From the NCBI GenBank assembly GCA_028284635.1, contig JANQRJ010000019.1:34842-98841 (forward strand): a DNA stretch of 64,000 nt, given 5' to 3'. Position numbers and translations under genes: made by a program. Under the pieces are notes generated by a model that was not told where the DNA came from, searched no databases, and saw only the letters and a list, made by a program, of their open reading frames with translations. Of the stretch, positions 8,212-16,340 are shown in pieces. This DNA comes from Pelagicoccus sp. GTDB lineage: Bacteria > Verrucomicrobiota > Verrucomicrobiia > Opitutales > Opitutaceae. Position 1 is the stretch's first letter, and every line of letters starts with the position of its first letter.

Positions 8212-8853
8212 ATGCTGCCCGAAAAACTCCTCTCTCAGATCGGCGACGCGAAGATCATCGCGGTGCTGGTCATCGATGAAGCCGAACACGCCGTTCCTCT
8301 CGCCCAAGCGCTTCTGCGCGGCGGAATCACCGCGATCGAACTGACCATGCGCACGCCGGCCGCCTTGCCCGCCCTGCGCAAGATCCGCGAGGAAGCTCCT
8401 GATCTTATCGCCGGCGTGGGAACAATCCTCACGACCGAGCAAGCGGAACAGGCTCACGAGGCAGGCGCCGCCTTCGGAGTCGCTCCCGGCCTCAACCCAA
8501 GCGTGGTCAAGCATGCCGCCAAGATCGGCCTGCCCTTCGCCCCCGGAGTGATGACGCCCAGCGAGATCGAACTCGCCATCGAACTGGACTGCAAGACGCT
8601 CAAGTACTTCCCCGCCGAGCCCAACGGCGGCCTAAAGACGATCAAGGCCATGGCAGCCCCCTACGCCCACCTCGGCCTTGGTTTCGTGCCGCTCGGCGGT
8701 CTCAGCGAAGCCAACATGGCCAGCTATCTAGGATCCCCGCTTATCCCCGCAATCGGCGGCTCCTGGATCGCCACCCGCGACGCGATCAAAAACGAGGACT
8801 GGGACGGCATCGAGCAGACCGCCAAGCGAGCCATGGCGATCGCAAACGGCTGA
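8212..8853 (+). CDS. eda: KDPG/KHG aldolase (2-dehydro-3-deoxy-phosphogluconate aldolase)
   Basis: A 213-residue class I aldolase that cleaves 2-keto-3-deoxy-6-phosphogluconate to pyruvate and glyceraldehyde 3-phosphate in the Entner-Doudoroff and uronate pathways. Visible marks are the catalytic Glu in GITAIELTMRTP (about 40-51), GVGTILT and GVAPGLNP phosphate/substrate loops, the Schiff-base Lys in TLKYFPAE (about 143), and the C-terminal GGSWIA phosphate site. Start ATG 8212 gives the family's usual length; the open frame upstream adds unrelated sequence. It faces the sugar-acid operon on the other strand across a palindromic repeat (8859-8940), and plausibly finishes the pathway that operon begins. 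Confidence 0.93.
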   Translation: MLPEKLLSQIGDAKIIAVLVIDEAEHAVPLAQALLRGGITAIELTMRTPAALPALRKIREEAPDLIAGVGTILTTEQAEQAHEAGAAFGVAPGLNPSVVKHAAKIGLPFAPGVMTPSEIELAIELDCKTLKYFPAEPNGGLKTIKAMAAPYAHLGLGFVPLGGLSEANMASYLGSPLIPAIGGSWIATRDAIKNEDWDGIEQTAKRAMAIANG

Positions 8854-8858
8854 CGGAA

Positions 8859-8940
8859 ACGTAGCGCGGCACTTCAGGCCGCGTCCACATTGGCTGGAAT
8901 CAACCCTCCGCCGGACGCGGGCTAAAGCTCCGCGCTACGT
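8859..8940. repeat. TAGCGCGG-family inverted repeat, copy 1
   Basis: Outer arms ACGTAGCGCGG (8859-8869) and CCGCGCTACGT (8930-8940) pair perfectly, and inner parts (CAGGCCGCGTCC / GGACGCGGGCT) pair with few mismatches. The element fills the gap between the convergent eda and SDR genes. A related full copy is at 21197-21271 and a half copy at 47053-47079. It could act as a bidirectional terminator. Confidence 0.8.
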
Positions 8941-8943
8941 CGT

Positions 8944-9714
8944 CTACAGACGCGGCAGCGTCAAGCCGCCGTCGACCATGATGACCTGGCCGGTGGAGTA
9001 TGGGAAATCGCCCCGAGCCAAGCCGGCAACCGCCTTGCCGATATCGTCTGGAAGACCCCAACGGCGGGTGACGCAGAGGCCATCCGCGATGAGCTTGTCA
9101 TACTTTTCGGATACGCCAGCAGTCATGTCGGTCTTGGTCACCCCAGGACGGATTTCGTAGACGGGGATCTCGTACTCGCCGAGGCGAGCGGCAAAGAGGC
9201 TCGTCACCATGGACAAGCCGGCCTTGGCGACGCAGTACTCGCCACGGTTGACCGAGATGACCGTCGCGGAGATCGAAGAGACGTTGACAATCGCCCCTGA
9301 GAAGGACGCGTCCGCCTTCTTGGCCGCCACCATGTCGTTCGCCACGGCCTGCGTCAGGAAGAAGGCTCCCTTCAGGTTCGTGTCCACCACGAAATCATAG
9401 CTTTCCTCCGTCGTATCCAGGATGTCGAGACGCTGCTTGGGCGCCACGCCGGCGTTGTTGACCAACAGGTTCAGAGCGCCGCCGGCAGCTTCGCGGGCAA
9501 CCGAAAGGATCTTTTCCCTGCCCCCCGTGGAGCCAATATCGCCAGGGGCGTAGGCCACCTTCACTCCCTTTTCGCGCAGGGCGGCGAGAGGCTCCGCCAC
9601 GGACTCCTCCGGACGCATGCCGTTGATCACGAGATTCCAACCCTCGGCGGCAAGGGCCTGGGCGATGCCGAAGCCGATGCCGCGCGAGCCGCCTGTAACA
9701 AGTGCGGTCTTCAT
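8944..9714 (-). CDS. Short-chain dehydrogenase/reductase (3-ketoacyl-ACP reductase-like)
   Basis: A 256-residue classical SDR. The Rossmann cofactor motif is TGGSRGIG at residues 7-14, NNAG is near 88, the catalytic Ser is in VSSISA and the catalytic pair is in YCVAK, with the PGVTKTDM loop after it. Its length and layout fit FabG/KduD-type enzymes. As the last gene of an operon with a GH88-like hydrolase, sugar isomerases and an oxidoreductase, a role as a sugar-acid dehydrogenase (for example a KduD-like 5-dehydrogenase) is more likely than fatty-acid synthesis, but the sequence does not decide this. It starts 2 bases after the end of the Gfo/Idh/MocA gene. Confidence 0.85.
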   Translation of the reverse strand: MKTALVTGGSRGIGFGIAQALAAEGWNLVINGMRPEESVAEPLAALREKGVKVAYAPGDIGSTGGREKILSVAREAAGGALNLLVNNAGVAPKQRLDILDTTEESYDFVVDTNLKGAFFLTQAVANDMVAAKKADASFSGAIVNVSSISATVISVNRGEYCVAKAGLSMVTSLFAARLGEYEIPVYEIRPGVTKTDMTAGVSEKYDKLIADGLCVTRRWGLPDDIGKAVAGLARGDFPYSTGQVIMVDGGLTLPRL

Positions 9715-9716
9715 GG

Positions 9717-10874
9717 CTAGACGAGGTCTCCCACTTCAAGCCACTTGCGCTCGTCCCAGCTCTTGATGCCGAGCTCGGCGAGCTGCACGCCTTTCGCTCC
9801 CTCGAGCAGAGTCCAGCGGAAGGGCGTGTCCAGCACGACGTGCTTGAGGAACAGCTCCCACTGCACCTTGAAGGCGTTGTCGTAGACTTCTTGGTGCGGC
9901 ACCCTGGACCAGTCCTCGTAGAAGTCGATGGGCTGGTCGATGTCGGGATTCCAGACCGGCTTGGGCGTGTTGCTGTAGTGCTGGATGTGGCATTCCCGCA
10001 GGCCTGCGACGGCAGAACCCTTTTCGCCGTCCACATGCAAGGTCAGCAGGTCGTCGCGGCGCACGCGAGTCGCCCAGGAGGAGTTGAAGTTCACCACGAT
10101 CTCGCCATCGGGACCGTCGATCTCGAACATCGCGTAGGCGGCGTCATCGGCGGTACACTTGTAGGTGTTGCCCTCTTCGTCCACGCGTTCCTTGATGTGC
10201 GTGGCGCCGCGACACTGTACGGACTTCACCGGGCCGAAGATGTTGTCCAGCACGTAGCGCCAGTGGCAGAGCATATCGATAATCATGCCGCCGCCGTCCT
10301 CCTTGCGGTAGTTCCAGGAGGGACGCTGGGCCGGAACGGTATCGCCTTCGAAGACCCAGTATCCAAAATCTCCCGTCACGGAAAAGATGCGGCCTAGATA
10401 GCCCTTTTCGATAGCCCGCTGCAACTTCACCAGGCCTGGCAGCCAGAGCTTGTCCTGCACCACGCCATTCTTGACGCCCTTGTCGACGCAGAACTTGTAG
10501 AGGTCGAGCGCAGTTTCTGTATCGACCGCGGTCGGCTTCTCGCAGTAGACATGCTTGCCTGCGGTGGCCGCTGCCTTGACCGCGTCGGCGCGACGCAGGG
10601 TACTTTGGGCGTCGAAGTAGATGGGGTACGCCGAGTCGGACATCACACTGTCGAGATCCGTAGTCCATTTTTCGATACCGGACTGCTCGCAGAGGGCCTT
10701 GAGCTTGACCTCGTTGCGGCCAACCAGGATGGGATCGGGCATGATAAACTCGGTGGGGGAAACGCGCACGCCACCCTGCTTGATGATCTCGACGATCGAG
10801 CGCATGAGATGCTGGTTCGTGCCCATGCGTCCCGTGACGCCGTTCATGATGATGCCTACTTTGTGTATTTTCAT
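9717..10874 (-). CDS. Gfo/Idh/MocA family oxidoreductase
   Basis: A 385-residue NAD(P)-dependent sugar oxidoreductase. The N-terminal Rossmann domain begins VGIIMNGVTGRMG; the family hallmark EKP appears in GKHVYCEKPTAVDTE (about 125-140). The C-terminal domain includes GGGMIIDMLCHWRYVLD, carrying the His/Asp pair typical of the active site. The start at 10874 (MKIHKVGII) places the beta strand right after the start; upstream codons of the frame encode a repeat element and are rejected. It likely oxidises or reduces a sugar or sugar-acid intermediate of the operon. The repeat tract 10890-10984 separates it from the upstream isomerase gene. Confidence 0.88.
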   Translation of the reverse strand: MKIHKVGIIMNGVTGRMGTNQHLMRSIVEIIKQGGVRVSPTEFIMPDPILVGRNEVKLKALCEQSGIEKWTTDLDSVMSDSAYPIYFDAQSTLRRADAVKAAATAGKHVYCEKPTAVDTETALDLYKFCVDKGVKNGVVQDKLWLPGLVKLQRAIEKGYLGRIFSVTGDFGYWVFEGDTVPAQRPSWNYRKEDGGGMIIDMLCHWRYVLDNIFGPVKSVQCRGATHIKERVDEEGNTYKCTADDAAYAMFEIDGPDGEIVVNFNSSWATRVRRDDLLTLHVDGEKGSAVAGLRECHIQHYSNTPKPVWNPDIDQPIDFYEDWSRVPHQEVYDNAFKVQWELFLKHVVLDTPFRWTLLEGAKGVQLAELGIKSWDERKWLEVGDLV

Positions 10875-10889
10875 AATTCGTGTCTTGGT

Positions 10890-10984
10890 TTTTTGCCCGC
10901 AGATTGCGCAGATCTTCACAGATTCCTAAGCCAGCAGAGCCGGAGGCCAATGGGCTGTAGGCTGAAGGTGTTTAGGTTTGAATT
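10890..10984. repeat. Dispersed CAGATT-type intergenic repeat
   Basis: TTTTTTGCCCGCAGATTG then CGCAGATCTTCACAGATT (10890-10926) closely resembles 46802-46838 and, loosely, 63830-63920. It is followed by a second degenerate tract (GGGCTGTAGGCTGAAGG) related to 11930-12005. No coding content is visible. Confidence 0.6.
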
Positions 10985-11815
10985 CTATCGATGGCCTTTT
11001 AGCTTGCGGTAGGAATCGACGATCAGAGCGAGGTATTCGTCCTGATCCATCGCCCAGTAGCGATTGGAGAAAATCTCGACTTCCTCGTATCCGGAAAATC
11101 CCGACTGCTCCACCCAAGAGCCGATCCGCTCGATGTCGATGACGCCCTCGCCCATCAGGCCGCGGTCGTTGAGCATGTCCTCAGGCTGGTTCTTCCAGTC
11201 GCAAATATGGTAGGAGAAAAGGCGGTCGGCCTTGCCGGCGGCAGCGATCTGCTGCTCGAGCTGGTCGTCCCACCAGACGTGGAAGACGTCTACCGTGGCC
11301 CCGAGATAAGGGTGGTCGACCGCTTCGCAAATGGCATTGGTCTGGGCCATGGTCACCACCGCGCTGCGGCTGTCGGCGTACATGGGGTGCAGCGGCTCGA
11401 TGCCCAGCCTTACGCCAGCGGATTGAGCATAGGGCACGAGCGCCGCCAAGGCATCGGCGATCTGCTTTCGCGACTCGAAAAGGCTTTGGCCAGGAGTGGC
11501 GCCGCAAACCAGAACGATGAGCGGAGCGCCTAGCGCGGCAGCCTCGTCGATGATGCGCTTGTTCTCGTCGATGGCTTTCTGGCGGGCCGCCGCTTCCAAA
11601 GCCGTGAAGAAGCCTCCACGCACATAGGAGACGATATCCAGACCTTCACTACGAATAAACTCTCCAGCCGATTCGATGCCGCCTGAAAAGCCTTGGGCCG
11701 CGTCGCGCCAGACGGACACTCCGCCTATGCCGACGGCGGCATACTTCGGGATAGCGGTTTCCAGATTCCACGGCTTCGTGGTTATGGTGTGGATACAGAG
11801 TTTGGAGAGATCCAT
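10985..11815 (-). CDS. Sugar phosphate isomerase/epimerase family (TIM barrel)
   Basis: A 276-residue member of the xylose isomerase-like TIM-barrel superfamily (AP endonuclease 2 fold). Typical metal-site segments are seen: VRLGIEPLHPMY supplies the first Glu, ATVDVFHVWWD supplies Asp and His, SYHICDWKN supplies His, and SGYEEVEIFS supplies the late Glu. The start at 11815 (MDLSKLCIHT) fits the first barrel strand; the earlier frame is not family-like. The enzyme probably isomerises or epimerises a keto sugar in the operon's pathway; the substrate cannot be read. Confidence 0.85.
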   Translation of the reverse strand: MDLSKLCIHTITTKPWNLETAIPKYAAVGIGGVSVWRDAAQGFSGGIESAGEFIRSEGLDIVSYVRGGFFTALEAAARQKAIDENKRIIDEAAALGAPLIVLVCGATPGQSLFESRKQIADALAALVPYAQSAGVRLGIEPLHPMYADSRSAVVTMAQTNAICEAVDHPYLGATVDVFHVWWDDQLEQQIAAAGKADRLFSYHICDWKNQPEDMLNDRGLMGEGVIDIERIGSWVEQSGFSGYEEVEIFSNRYWAMDQDEYLALIVDSYRKLKGHR

Positions 11816-12073
11816 GGGTTTGAATTGGGTTGCTGTCCTAGAATAATTGGCTGAAACCACTTCACGACTAAAAGGAGAAGGCCTGACAAAAGCGCAGTAG
11901 TCACAAAAGCCTAGACTGACAGAGCCAGAGCCAAATAGGCGTCTAGTCTGTAGGCATTTGGCTTTTTCAAGCTACAGGCTAAACCTGCTACAGACTAAAA
12001 AGCCCTCCTTGGATGTGATTGCCAATACATGCAAAAGCTTCGCAAACATGATCGTTCTTGAGAATTAAGTTAT
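11816..12073. repeat. Intergenic repeat-rich gap between the two isomerase genes
   Basis: It contains related phrases (AGTCTGTAGGCATTTGGC, TACAGGCTAAACCTGCTAC, ACAGACTAAAAAGCC) that look like a degenerate dispersed repeat, and no reading frame of note. It may separate two transcription units within the sugar-acid cluster. Confidence 0.45.
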
Positions 12074-12856
12074 TCAGTCGTTGGCCGCGCTCAGCAGGTC
12101 GTTCAGGACCTTGGCGTCGCGCCGGAGCTGGTCGGGGTCGTCGTCCTTCACGAATTCGAGCAAGGCGAAGCGGTCGCCTGGCTTCGTCGTCGCGAGCTCG
12201 AAATAGCGACGCCAGTCTTCGATTCCTTCCTCAAGCGGGCGGCGTATCTTCTTGTCGCCTTGGTAGTCCCAGCGGAAAACATGTAGATTGCTCATCCACG
12301 GCAGCACCGTCTCGAGAGCCTCGAGCGAGTACTCGAAGGGCTTGAAGTTGGTGGGCTGCCAGTTGACGAACACGTTGCTGTGATCGATCGCGCGGAGCAA
12401 GCGGTCCGTAGACTCGATGGAATCTGTCAGGGTATTCTGATGATATTCGAGCGTGATGCCGATCTTCTGCTTCATCGCCTTGTCGGCGATCTGCCTGAGG
12501 TTCTCGACAGCCCGTTTCCAATAATCTTCGTCCGCATCCGCCGAAGAAGGAACCCTGCCTGCCCATACGCGGATATAAGGAGTCTCAAGCGCCACCGCCG
12601 ACGCGAGAACGCAGTCGAAAGAGAGCTCTTCCTCTTCGCTGGAATTCAGACGGTAGTAGCTGCCGTAGGCCGGGGTCTCGAGGCCCGCGTCAGCGGTTAG
12701 CTTGCGAATCTCGTTAGCGGCGGCGACATCCCCGTGAGGACAATGCACATCTCCGCCCCACTCTATTCCGGCGAGACCGGTTTCGACGCAAAGCGACACG
12801 ATCTCCTGGGGAGAGAGCTTGCGAAAGGTGATGGATACGAGGCCGGACTTGATCAT
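12074..12856 (-). CDS. Second sugar phosphate isomerase/epimerase (TIM barrel)
   Basis: A 260-residue TIM-barrel protein of the same superfamily as the neighbour but clearly divergent. Strand 1 is SGLVSITFR, then GLAGIEWGGDVHCPHGD, where the Glu and His positions are typical. KIGITLEYHQNTLTDS carries a metal-binding Glu, FVNWQP is at the usual Asp/Trp strand, and LHVFRWD provides the late His position. ALLEFVKDD is the last barrel strand. It acts presumably on a sugar or sugar-acid intermediate. Its gene lies 73 bases after the GH88-like gene on the same strand. Confidence 0.82.
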   Translation of the reverse strand: MIKSGLVSITFRKLSPQEIVSLCVETGLAGIEWGGDVHCPHGDVAAANEIRKLTADAGLETPAYGSYYRLNSSEEEELSFDCVLASAVALETPYIRVWAGRVPSSADADEDYWKRAVENLRQIADKAMKQKIGITLEYHQNTLTDSIESTDRLLRAIDHSNVFVNWQPTNFKPFEYSLEALETVLPWMSNLHVFRWDYQGDKKIRRPLEEGIEDWRRYFELATTKPGDRFALLEFVKDDDPDQLRRDAKVLNDLLSAAND

Positions 12857-12929
12857 TTTCGTATTTGTTTTTTGGTTACAATTTCATCGCAATGCAGAGC
12901 TTCAGTCCGCACTGCGACTTTGCAATAAA

Positions 12930-14306
12930 CTAGCGCAGGCAGCCGAAGAAGGTGTAGTAGGTTTCATCCTTGATGAGGCGTTGCACGTAGAGAGCCAACT
13001 CGCGGATATGGTAGTCACCCCACATGCTGGACTCCTCGCAAGCGATCTTCTGCCCGGCGGGCACGTTGTCCCAGCCGTTTGGCTCGTGGTATATCGAGTG
13101 CAGCAGAAGGCCTTGGTGCGCCGGGTCCTCGCTGAGGTAGGGCTTCTCGAGCAGAGCGCGGAAGCTGGTGAGACCAGCCTGCCAGTAGCGCTTGCCATCT
13201 TCGGTATCCAGACCTAAGTAGCGGCCGAGGCGCAGCAGGCCTTGAGATCCAATGGCTGCCGCGGTGCTGTCGATGGGCTCCCATTCGTTGTAGGGATCCG
13301 AAGGACGTTCGCGCCACTCGCCAAGACGATGCAGGTTGGGAGCTCCGCCGTCCCAATACGGGATGCCATCGGAGGCGGTGTTGGCAATGAACCAATCGCA
13401 AGTGGCTCGGGCTGCCTTGAGGCAAGTCTCCCGGATGTCGGACTTGCCGCCAAAAGCTTCCAGCTCCTCATCGGAAAGCGTATCCAGAAACTCGAGCTCT
13501 TCGGCGAAGCCAACCATAGCCCAGGACAGTCCTCGCGTCCAGGTGGTGAAGCCGCTGAAACCCTGCTGGGCATTGGGACAGCGGAAACGGCCATCATTGA
13601 CATTGAAGACGCACTCGTGGGCCGTGCGGCCCCACTCGTCGTAGCGGTCGCGGCCCTCGCCATAGAAGACGCTGTACTTGGCAGTGGAGCGAATGTGCTG
13701 CAGGGCTCGGTCGAGAAGGCTGATCGGGCTATCGTTTTCCCCCATCAGGGTGTGGCCGAGAACGTGGGCAACCATCAAGATACGGCAACTGCGGATGGTA
13801 TCGACAAACAGACTCTGCGGACCGTTGAAAGAGTAGATGTATCCACCGCCCTCATACGTCTCGGACCAGCGGGAGGCTTGAACGGCGCCGGAGACCTTGA
13901 GAGCAAGCTCGCAGAAATCCACTTCGCTTTGCGCCGCGGAGAAGCGGCCCTCGCGGATGAGGCGCAGCCAGTTGCCATAGCAGCTGAGGTTGTTGAAGCC
14001 ATGGTCGTGCACCCCGATGTGGCTGACGTGAGAGGCCATGCGCTCGACGGTGTGGCGCTTGGCAAGGTCGAGAAAACGCTGCTCGCCCTTAGCATCGTAC
14101 TGCAGAAAGGCGGAGCCGTAGACGAAGCCTTCGGTCCACTCGGTCCAGCCGCGGGTGCTGTACTTTCCGTTTACGGTGAAGACGGGCGAGCCCTGGGAGA
14201 GGTCGTACTCGCGTTCGACAAGATCGATCTTGGCTCCGGAGAGCTCCCAGAAGCGGTCGAGGGATTTGGTCAGCGAGGCGGGAGTGAGGGTGGCGTCGAT
14301 TTTCAT
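12930..14306 (-). CDS. GH88-like unsaturated glucuronyl hydrolase
   Basis: A 458-residue (alpha/alpha)6-barrel-type protein. Features recalling GH88 are an HDHGFNN segment (about 103-109), the tract GYIYSFNGPQSLFVDTIRSCR with its Asp, and TTWTRGLSWAMVGFAEE, which matches the family's 'T.W.RGQAW...G' helix. A late segment 'GIPYWDGG...D.SAAA'-like occurs as EPIDSTAAAIGSQGLLRLG. GH88 enzymes hydrolyse the unsaturated uronic acid left by polysaccharide lyases, feeding the KDG/KDPG pathway, which suits the nearby aldolase and dehydrogenase genes. No signal peptide is seen, so it should act in the cytoplasm on imported oligosaccharides. Start 14306 (MKIDATLTP) is preferred over an AT-start five codons upstream. 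Confidence 0.78.
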   Translation of the reverse strand: MKIDATLTPASLTKSLDRFWELSGAKIDLVEREYDLSQGSPVFTVNGKYSTRGWTEWTEGFVYGSAFLQYDAKGEQRFLDLAKRHTVERMASHVSHIGVHDHGFNNLSCYGNWLRLIREGRFSAAQSEVDFCELALKVSGAVQASRWSETYEGGGYIYSFNGPQSLFVDTIRSCRILMVAHVLGHTLMGENDSPISLLDRALQHIRSTAKYSVFYGEGRDRYDEWGRTAHECVFNVNDGRFRCPNAQQGFSGFTTWTRGLSWAMVGFAEELEFLDTLSDEELEAFGGKSDIRETCLKAARATCDWFIANTASDGIPYWDGGAPNLHRLGEWRERPSDPYNEWEPIDSTAAAIGSQGLLRLGRYLGLDTEDGKRYWQAGLTSFRALLEKPYLSEDPAHQGLLLHSIYHEPNGWDNVPAGQKIACEESSMWGDYHIRELALYVQRLIKDETYYTFFGCLR

Positions 14307-14317
14307 GTTGAATCGTA

Positions 14318-14863
14318 TCAATAGCGTTTGGCTTTCCGAATGTGAGAAATGATGAAGACGCTGTCCTCCAAGGATTCGTAAGCGTGCTCTCGAATAGCGT
14401 CGAATTGGATGCTTTGTCCCGCCGCGAGGTCGTGAGTTTCGTTGGGCAAGACTACGCGGACCTTGCCTTCGAGCACCCAGCAGATCTCGTGGTCGTCCTG
14501 ATGGATGTCTGGCTTGGAGACTTTAGCCCCGGCCGGGCCAGTGACGTGAAGACAGTCAGCATTGCCGTACTTGACGGAGCGAAGCGAAAAACCGGAGGAT
14601 TCGTAGCGCGACTCCTCCTTGCGATTGGCAAGGGGCGCCTCAGCCAGGGTGAGAATGTCGGTAGCGCGCATGCCCAGAACGGCTCCAATCTTGTGCAAAG
14701 TGCCAACCTCCGCCTGGCTGTGGTTGCGCTCCAGCTTCGAGAGCACCGCGATCGATACTCCGCTAGCGGCCGAAAGCTCCTTCAACGTCAGGGCGGCGCG
14801 ACTGCGAATCTCGCGCAGCACGCTGAAGTCGAACATAGGCATGGAATCGCTAGTCGCTGACAT
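14318..14863 (-). CDS. XRE-family regulator with C-terminal cupin sensor
   Basis: About 181 residues. The N-terminal helix-turn-helix (FSVLREIRSRAALTLKELSAASGVSIAVLSKLERNHSQAEVGTL..IGAVLG) is a standard XRE/Cro domain. The C-terminal beta-barrel reads GAKVSKPDIHQDDHEICWVLEGKVRVVL then AAGQSIQFDAIREHAYES, a cupin with metal-binding His/Glu positions. Such HTH-cupin proteins sense small metabolites. It is the first gene of the sugar-acid operon and ends 11 bases before the GH88-like gene, so it probably controls the operon and itself. The start could also be 27 bases further in (MFDFS). Confidence 0.85.
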   Translation of the reverse strand: MSATSDSMPMFDFSVLREIRSRAALTLKELSAASGVSIAVLSKLERNHSQAEVGTLHKIGAVLGMRATDILTLAEAPLANRKEESRYESSGFSLRSVKYGNADCLHVTGPAGAKVSKPDIHQDDHEICWVLEGKVRVVLPNETHDLAAGQSIQFDAIREHAYESLEDSVFIISHIRKAKRY

Positions 14864-14944
14864 CCTAAGCACCAACAAGAAAGTGGATAAATTTTCTTTG
14901 GCAATAAATATCGGAGCAAAAATTCTCTCAAAAGGAAATTATTA

Positions 14945-15044
14945 GAGCATGTTGAACAAGTAGAAGATTTCTGCCGCAGGAGAGCGCTCCCACGACGCTC
15001 ACGAACGCCGCTACGCCTAAAAAGCTCCCTTTTTCAACGCGCTC
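14945..15044. repeat. GTGTTGAA-family inverted repeat, copy 1
   Basis: Arms GAGCATGTTGAACAAG (14945-14960) and CTTTTTCAACGCGCTC (15029-15044) pair with mismatches. The interior carries the motif TCACGAACGCCGCTACG seen in copies at 45093-45224 and 60937-61103. Confidence 0.7.
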
Positions 15045-15107
15045 TTGGCTCCACTTTGCCAGTGTGGCGCAAGCGAAGTTCGCTGACACTACCCTAGAGT
15101 GATATTT

Positions 15108-15210
15108 GTAGGGCCGGCGCTTGTCGCCGCGCCGTCGCAGACCTTGAGCTTGTCGAAAGGCAGAGAATTGATCAAGCTTACGCGGCACGGCGACAAGCGC
15201 CGGCCCTACA
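15108..15210. repeat. GTAGGGCCGGCGC-family inverted repeat
   Basis: A perfect 23-bp stem: 15108-15130 (TGTAGGGCCGGCGCTTGTCG...) pairs with 15188-15210. The spacer includes AGCTTGTCGAAAGGCAGAG. A half copy is near 545-560, and a diverged relative at about 59390-59455. Confidence 0.8.
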
Positions 15211-15287
15211 CATAAAAGCATCACTCGGAGAATCCGGGCCGGCTACGGGGCAAAGAGGGTGAAAGCCCCCGGGGAGGGATGGGGTCG

Positions 15288-16340
15288 CTATAGACGAGCC
15301 TGGATGTGGGGCACGACTTCCTCCATGCCGTCGACAACTTCGAAGAGCCCGCTACCGGACCAGGGCTGGAGCATGGAAACGAGCTTGTCCCAGAATCCGC
15401 TTCGTCCGTCAGGCGCGGGACGATTGAAAATGACAACTGGTTTCCCGACCATCAGGGGACTGCCCATTTGCTTGAAGATCAGCAAGGCAAGCATCTCCTG
15501 CAAAGTGCCCGCGCCACCGGGGAATATCACAAAAGCATCGGAATTTTCGATCATGACTTCCATGCGCGTATAGATGTCCGGGCGTAGCCAGAAGCTGGAG
15601 AGACCTTTCGGAAGCCCCTCGAGCTCGATGATATGAGGCACGTTCGAACCGCCGGTCCAACCGCCCGCCTCTACGGAGCCACGTACGACCTCTCCCATCA
15701 CGCCAATGCAGCCGGCCCCGGAAACGCAACCCAAGTCGTTGTTTGCAAGCTGCTTTCCAAGGGCGTAGCCATCGCTCAGAAGCTCTGGATCTTCGATGCT
15801 GGCGGAACAGAAGACGCAGACATTGCCCTTCGAGCTTTCCGGACGCGGCGTTTCGAAGGACTCGGCATCGCCCTCGGTTATCTTTTTGCGGCCGGGGTCG
15901 GGAAGGCCTTCGCGCTTCACTCTTTCGAGCGTAGCCAGAACCTCCTCAGCCGTAGCGGCCTGGAGCAGGAACTCCCGGTAATTCTGCCGGATAGTTCCCT
16001 GCTCGCGCAGACTGTCCAGCAATTCGAAAAGCGGATTCCAGGACTGGTCCGAGTTCAGGATCACGGTTGCCTTGCCAAACAGGTTTTCGTCCAGGGTCTG
16101 GTAGCCCACGAAGATGGAGACGGCCTTGAAGAGGTCCTCCAAACTGGCGCCAGGCATGAAGACGAAGGCATCCGACTCCGAAATCTTGCGCTCGATATTC
16201 GAGAGGGTGATGCGCTGGTCGCCGTTCGAGTTGTAGATGTCCCAACCACTGGCAAACAAGCGGTAGAGCATGCGAGCTCGCGCCTCGCGATTCGGATCTT
16301 CGCTACCGGAAACCAATCCTGACAATCTGACCTTCGGCAT
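15288..16340 (-). CDS. Double-domain LOG family (TIGR00730-like) protein
   Basis: A 350-residue protein with two lysine-decarboxylase-like (LOG) Rossmann domains in tandem. The C-terminal domain (about 173-350) has the diagnostic PGGAGTLQE at 274-282 and the preceding Arg in the helix with DIYTRMEVMIENSDAFVIF. LOG enzymes release free cytokinin-type bases by hydrolysing nucleoside 5'-monophosphates. The N-terminal domain (about 1-140) has the parallel phrase SESDAFVFMPGASLEDLF at 55-71, where the PGGxGTxxE motif is lost, so it looks inactive or repurposed. Start 16340 (MPKVRLSGLV) matches the first strand. Divergent from the PLP enzyme gene. Confidence 0.8.
   Translation of the reverse strand: MPKVRLSGLVSGSEDPNREARARMLYRLFASGWDIYNSNGDQRITLSNIERKISESDAFVFMPGASLEDLFKAVSIFVGYQTLDENLFGKATVILNSDQSWNPLFELLDSLREQGTIRQNYREFLLQAATAEEVLATLERVKREGLPDPGRKKITEGDAESFETPRPESSKGNVCVFCSASIEDPELLSDGYALGKQLANNDLGCVSGAGCIGVMGEVVRGSVEAGGWTGGSNVPHIIELEGLPKGLSSFWLRPDIYTRMEVMIENSDAFVIFPGGAGTLQEMLALLIFKQMGSPLMVGKPVVIFNRPAPDGRSGFWDKLVSMLQPWSGSGLFEVVDGMEEVVPHIQARL

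Larger units (their letters stand above)
14864..15287. other. Divergent intergenic region with two inverted repeats
   Basis: The 14864-14944 part is AT-rich and should hold the promoter of the XRE-cupin operon on the minus strand. It is followed by a GTGTTGAA-family element (14945-15044) and a perfect 23-bp inverted repeat of the GTAGGGCCGGCGC family (arms 15108-15130 and 15188-15210). No gene is visible. Confidence 0.6.

Noticed and set aside
9702..10397. Open frame of 231 codons on the plus strand
   Set aside because: It is antisense to the Gfo/Idh/MocA gene, which carries the EKP motif in the correct frame.
13242..14324. Open frame of 360 codons on the plus strand
   Set aside because: It lies fully antisense to the GH88-like gene, whose protein has clear family motifs. 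The plus-strand translation has no family resemblance and arises from GC-rich codon bias.
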